DNA from: Chitinispirillaceae bacterium
Lineage (GTDB): Bacteria; Fibrobacterota; Chitinivibrionia; Chitinivibrionales; Chitinispirillaceae
Direction: 5' to 3'
Length of the DNA: 8,113 nucleotides
Assembly: GCA_016926315.1 (NCBI GenBank)
Contig: JAFGOU010000536.1
Span: 1 to 8,113, forward strand
This document shows, in pieces, positions 6,104 through 8,113 of the stretch. Every line of letters starts with the position of its first letter. The first letter of the stretch is position 1. The notes below the pieces were generated by a model. That model had not been told where the DNA came from. It did no database searches and saw nothing but the letters and a program-made list of their open reading frames with translations. The position numbers and the translations under genes are program-made.

Positions 6104-7093
6104 TCAACCGCCGGATCGTGCGAAATGGTCGACCGCCGGTGACAGATCGATCTCCGGGTACTTTTTTCGCAGAGAGGAGATCAATCCAATATGCCGCGCA
6201 AGAAATTCGTGGACGGGAGCGGTGTCCGGCTCCTGAATGCGATGCTGCATGGCTTTGAGAACCGGCTCATATTCCCGTATAAATTCAAGCGATCGGTCGG
6301 CAATGCAGGCCTCGCAGAATTTTTCCCAGATATACTCAACGGCAATGCCGGCCGGATGAGCCATGTCTTCCGCATAAAACCGGTAATCACGCAGTTCGTC
6401 CATCATGATCTCCCAGGCCGGGAAATAATAGACCTGTTCGAACCTCGATTCAAGGTCAAATACCGCCTCAATAAGACGTGCCTTGCTCACGCTGTTTTCA
6501 TGCGGATCATCACGAAGGTGGCGTACCGGGCTCACGGTCAGGATGATCCGGAGCCCCGGGCGCAGCGCCAGCAGATCGGCGATAAGCGACGTATAGAGGG
6601 CGGCGATCTCCATGGTCGGCACGAGTTGCCGTTCAAATTCCACCTGCGGAAGTTTATGACAGTTGGCGACAACCCGATCCGTTGTACGGTGACGAAAAAC
6701 CACGGCGGTGCCGAAGGTCAGCATGAGAACGTCGGTTCGGGGAAATCGATCGGCTGCGCGATCGAAGGATTCGTTTATTGCAGCAAGCGTGACATCACGG
6801 TCATTTCCGTCATAGGAGGAATGGTGGTCGAAACTGTGCCACCGGCCGTTATGAAAGAATAGGTCGCAATAGTCGAAACGTTTCTTTTCAAGCAGACGCC
6901 TGATCGCGATTTCAATTGACAGCGGATTGAACAGGATACCGGTCGGGTTGCAAAGGGATGGAAAGCGGAAGGTTTCAAGGGATCCGCCGATGTTCCTCGC
7001 AAAGCACGACCCTATGCAGAACACGTGCTTCATATGGCTGATCGGCGGGCGGAGCCGCTGCGTTGGTACGACCGTCCTGAAAAGTCGTTTCAT
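6104..7093 (-). CDS. GSCFA-domain protein (SGNH-hydrolase-like)
   Basis: The product is 329 residues. The family-defining GSCFA sits at 28-32 (IGSCFARNIG), with Ser29 as the predicted nucleophile. NPTGILFNP (49-57), LTFGTAVVF (125-133), NCHK (144-147) and LTVSPVRHLRD (185-195) follow. EDMAHP (242-247), with Asp243 and His246, is the likely catalytic Asp-x-x-His of an SGNH fold. Together these match PF08885. Biochemistry for the family is sparse; members are presumed esterases or acyltransferases, often near glycan genes. No signal peptide is visible. The last 60 residues (about 270-329) are helical and charged and lie beyond the core motifs. Start ATG 7093 is supported by GGAG (complement of 7102-7105) eight bases upstream. 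It sits between a cysteine-cluster gene (13-base gap) and a GT9 gene (4-base gap). I infer acyl-group handling on the glycan made by this locus. Confidence 0.88.
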   Translation of the reverse strand: MKRLFRTVVPTQRLRPPISHMKHVFCIGSCFARNIGGSLETFRFPSLCNPTGILFNPLSIEIAIRRLLEKKRFDYCDLFFHNGRWHSFDHHSSYDGNDRDVTLAAINESFDRAADRFPRTDVLMLTFGTAVVFRHRTTDRVVANCHKLPQVEFERQLVPTMEIAALYTSLIADLLALRPGLRIILTVSPVRHLRDDPHENSVSKARLIEAVFDLESRFEQVYYFPAWEIMMDELRDYRFYAEDMAHPAGIAVEYIWEKFCEACIADRSLEFIREYEPVLKAMQHRIQEPDTAPVHEFLARHIGLISSLRKKYPEIDLSPAVDHFARSGG

Positions 7094-7106
7094 AATCGTT
7101 TCTCCG

Positions 7107-7667
7107 CTATTCCTTGAAAAACGTCTTGTTCACCGTTCCTTCAGCGAGGTCTCCCAGCAAGATCCGTTGCGAAGCCTTTTCCACCTTGCCGAGCAGCATG
7201 CAGAACGCCGCATTCAGCCGTGCCAGGTTATCGGACAGCTTTTCACTATCAAGGACAAGCGAGTTGTCAATTGCCTCAAGGTCGACACCGGTAAAATTAA
7301 GTGGACAGGTGATCGAGAGAGGCTCACGAAACGATCGGCCTTTGAGCGGAAGCCCGTGCGTGCGGCAGATGAGCGGGCGTGCCTCGTAGATCCCGCATCG
7401 ACCGCGGGAGAGAAACGGGCAGGACCCGTCCGGTTCCGGCGAAATGCTGCAAGTGTTTCTTTGCGACCGCGCGGCAGGATGCCGCGCGCAGTAATCGGCA
7501 ATGACCAGCGCCTCGAGGTAATTTACCGACCGCAATTCGCAACACATGCTGCATCCCGGCCGGCAGGCGAGCTGCCCCGGAAGCGCATGCGCCACCCTGT
7601 CCCAGAACACGGTGCAAAAAGCGGTGAGCTGGTGATAGCGAGCTACGATTTCCGCCCTGGATGCCAT
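7107..7667 (-). CDS. YkgJ-family cysteine-cluster protein (CxxxCxxCC), copy 2
   Basis: The product is 186 residues. After a helical N-terminal stretch comes CRPGCSMCC (Cys35, Cys39, Cys42, Cys43). CPFLSRGRCGIYEARPLICR then carries Cys83, Cys91 and Cys101, with the conserved G-x-C-x-I-Y-x-x-R-P-x-x-C signature, and CPLNF (Cys121) follows. This is the PF03692 metal- or Fe-S-binding pattern. The roughly 65 C-terminal residues are a predicted helical tail (LARLNAAFCMLLGKVEKA) not found in the copy at 4583-5038. The function of this branch is unknown. Start ATG 7667 has AGGCG about seven bases upstream, and the frame lies 13 bases after the preceding gene's stop and 13 before the GSCFA start, so it is almost certainly cotranscribed with both. 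No membrane segment is obvious. Confidence 0.85.
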   Translation of the reverse strand: MASRAEIVARYHQLTAFCTVFWDRVAHALPGQLACRPGCSMCCELRSVNYLEALVIADYCARHPAARSQRNTCSISPEPDGSCPFLSRGRCGIYEARPLICRTHGLPLKGRSFREPLSITCPLNFTGVDLEAIDNSLVLDSEKLSDNLARLNAAFCMLLGKVEKASQRILLGDLAEGTVNKTFFKE

Positions 7668-7680
7668 GAATATGCGCCTG

Positions 7681-8112
7681 TCAATCGAGCCCGGTGGTCA
7701 GCTTGCCATCCATGATAACCAGGCCCTTGAAAAATTCGCCCGGCGTGCCCGACGTTTTAAACGCGCGCGGCCCCTTGCCCGTGCCGAGGTAATAACCGAT
7801 CCGGTAGGCGGTATCGCCGGCGCCGAATTCCTGCTGTTCGACCTGCACCGCCAGCGTGTCGAGCCGGCAATTCTTCCATAGGCCGGGAGCGTTACGGCCG
7901 GTGCCGGGAACGTAATACAATCCCTTGGTGCGGCCATAGATGAACTGAAACACCAGATGGGTACCGATGCTCGCCCAGAACGACGGGCATTGGATATCGC
8001 GATTGCGGCGCTGGGAGCAGGCGATGTTCTCGCGCAGGGAGCCGCTGAAAAAATCGAGCGACCCGCCGGTCCAGTGATCGTTGACAAGATAAACGGGGGA
8101 AAGAAACTGTTC
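7681..8112 (-). CDS. Unrecognised protein, C-terminal part, runs off right edge
   Basis: A minus-strand frame stays open from the right edge to TGA 7683-7681, giving 143 residues of a longer protein whose start is outside the window. An internal GTG near 7953 is not a convincing start because the reading continues upstream with equally coding-like sequence. The segment is rich in Gly, aromatics and short beta-like stretches (FQFIYG, GLYYVPGTGR, YRIGYYLGTGKGPRAF), with Cys at 32, 42 and 82 of the visible part and few charged helices. That composition resembles an exported or surface beta-structured protein, but no family motif is recognised. It ends 13 bases before the cysteine-cluster gene, so it is likely the upstream member of the same operon. 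That it is coding is supported by operon spacing and protein-like composition; its function is unknown. Confidence 0.7.
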   Translation of the reverse strand, partial: EQFLSPVYLVNDHWTGGSLDFFSGSLRENIACSQRRNRDIQCPSFWASIGTHLVFQFIYGRTKGLYYVPGTGRNAPGLWKNCRLDTLAVQVEQQEFGAGDTAYRIGYYLGTGKGPRAFKTSGTPGEFFKGLVIMDGKLTTGLD

Positions 8113-8113
8113 G

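Noticed and set aside
5599..6258. Plus-strand frame of 219 codons
   Set aside because: It is antisense to the GT9 gene, whose conserved motifs fix the coding strand. The translation is Arg-rich and low in structure.
6191..6862. Plus-strand frame of 223 codons
   Set aside because: It is fully antisense to the GSCFA gene; no motif and no ribosome-binding site.
4583..7667. The two cysteine-cluster genes as a recent tandem duplication or repeat
   Set aside because: They share only the cysteine pattern. Spacing within the first cluster, length and the C-terminal tail differ, and no nucleotide-level repeat is apparent.
6927..7715. Long plus-strand frame of 262 codons
   Set aside because: It lies antisense to the cysteine-cluster gene and the start of the GSCFA gene, both of which have clear family motifs. 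Its protein is Arg/Pro-rich with no recognisable fold.
7698..8087. Minus-strand frame of 129 codons overlapping the right-edge gene
   Set aside because: It is very rich in Arg, Ala and Ser, as expected for an out-of-frame reading. The frame ending at 7681 has balanced composition and operon spacing.

Overview
The window looks like part of a bacterial chromosome with roughly mid-50s G+C judged by eye. A glycosyltransferase family 9 (ADP-heptose:LPS heptosyltransferase-like) gene and a GDP-sugar reductase-like gene point to a Gram-negative cell with a surface glycan. A ThyX-type flavin thymidylate synthase relative and a long-form bacterial S-adenosylhomocysteine hydrolase fit many anaerobic or deep-branching Gram-negative lineages. 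The sequence alone does not fix the phylum.

Left part (1-2000). The N-terminal 154 codons of a divergent ThyX-superfamily gene run off the left edge on the minus strand. A 161-base divergent intergenic region separates it from a plus-strand Rossmann protein of the NADPH:F420 oxidoreductase-like (PF03807) family. Next comes a compact, AT-richer type II toxin-antitoxin module on the plus strand: a ribbon-helix-helix antitoxin, then a RelE/ParE-fold toxin that overlaps it by 8 bases and starts with TTG. Its promoter (TTGTAA-N17-TATATT) and two inverted repeats built from the same half-site TGTATT are readable. A GC-rich hairpin followed by a T-run closes the module.

Middle part (2023-3602). ahcY (476 codons, all catalytic and NAD motifs intact) lies on the minus strand, convergent with the toxin-antitoxin module.

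Right part (3603-8113). All genes are on the minus strand. In transcription order they are: the C-terminal 143 codons of an unrecognised protein, a YkgJ-type cysteine-cluster protein, a GSCFA-domain (SGNH-like) protein and a GT9 glycosyltransferase, with gaps of only 4-13 bases. A 118-base gap with a promoter-like sequence follows, then a second, different YkgJ-type cysteine-cluster protein and an NDP-sugar dehydratase/reductase most like GDP-4-dehydro-6-deoxy-mannose reductase. I read this as a small surface-glycan synthesis or decoration locus: a sugar-nucleotide enzyme, a transferase, a possible acyl esterase/transferase and two putative metal- or Fe-S-binding proteins. The pairing of two CxxCxxCC-family proteins with a GSCFA protein and a GT9 is the least explained and most interesting part of the window.

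No rRNA, tRNA, CRISPR array or insertion sequence was seen.
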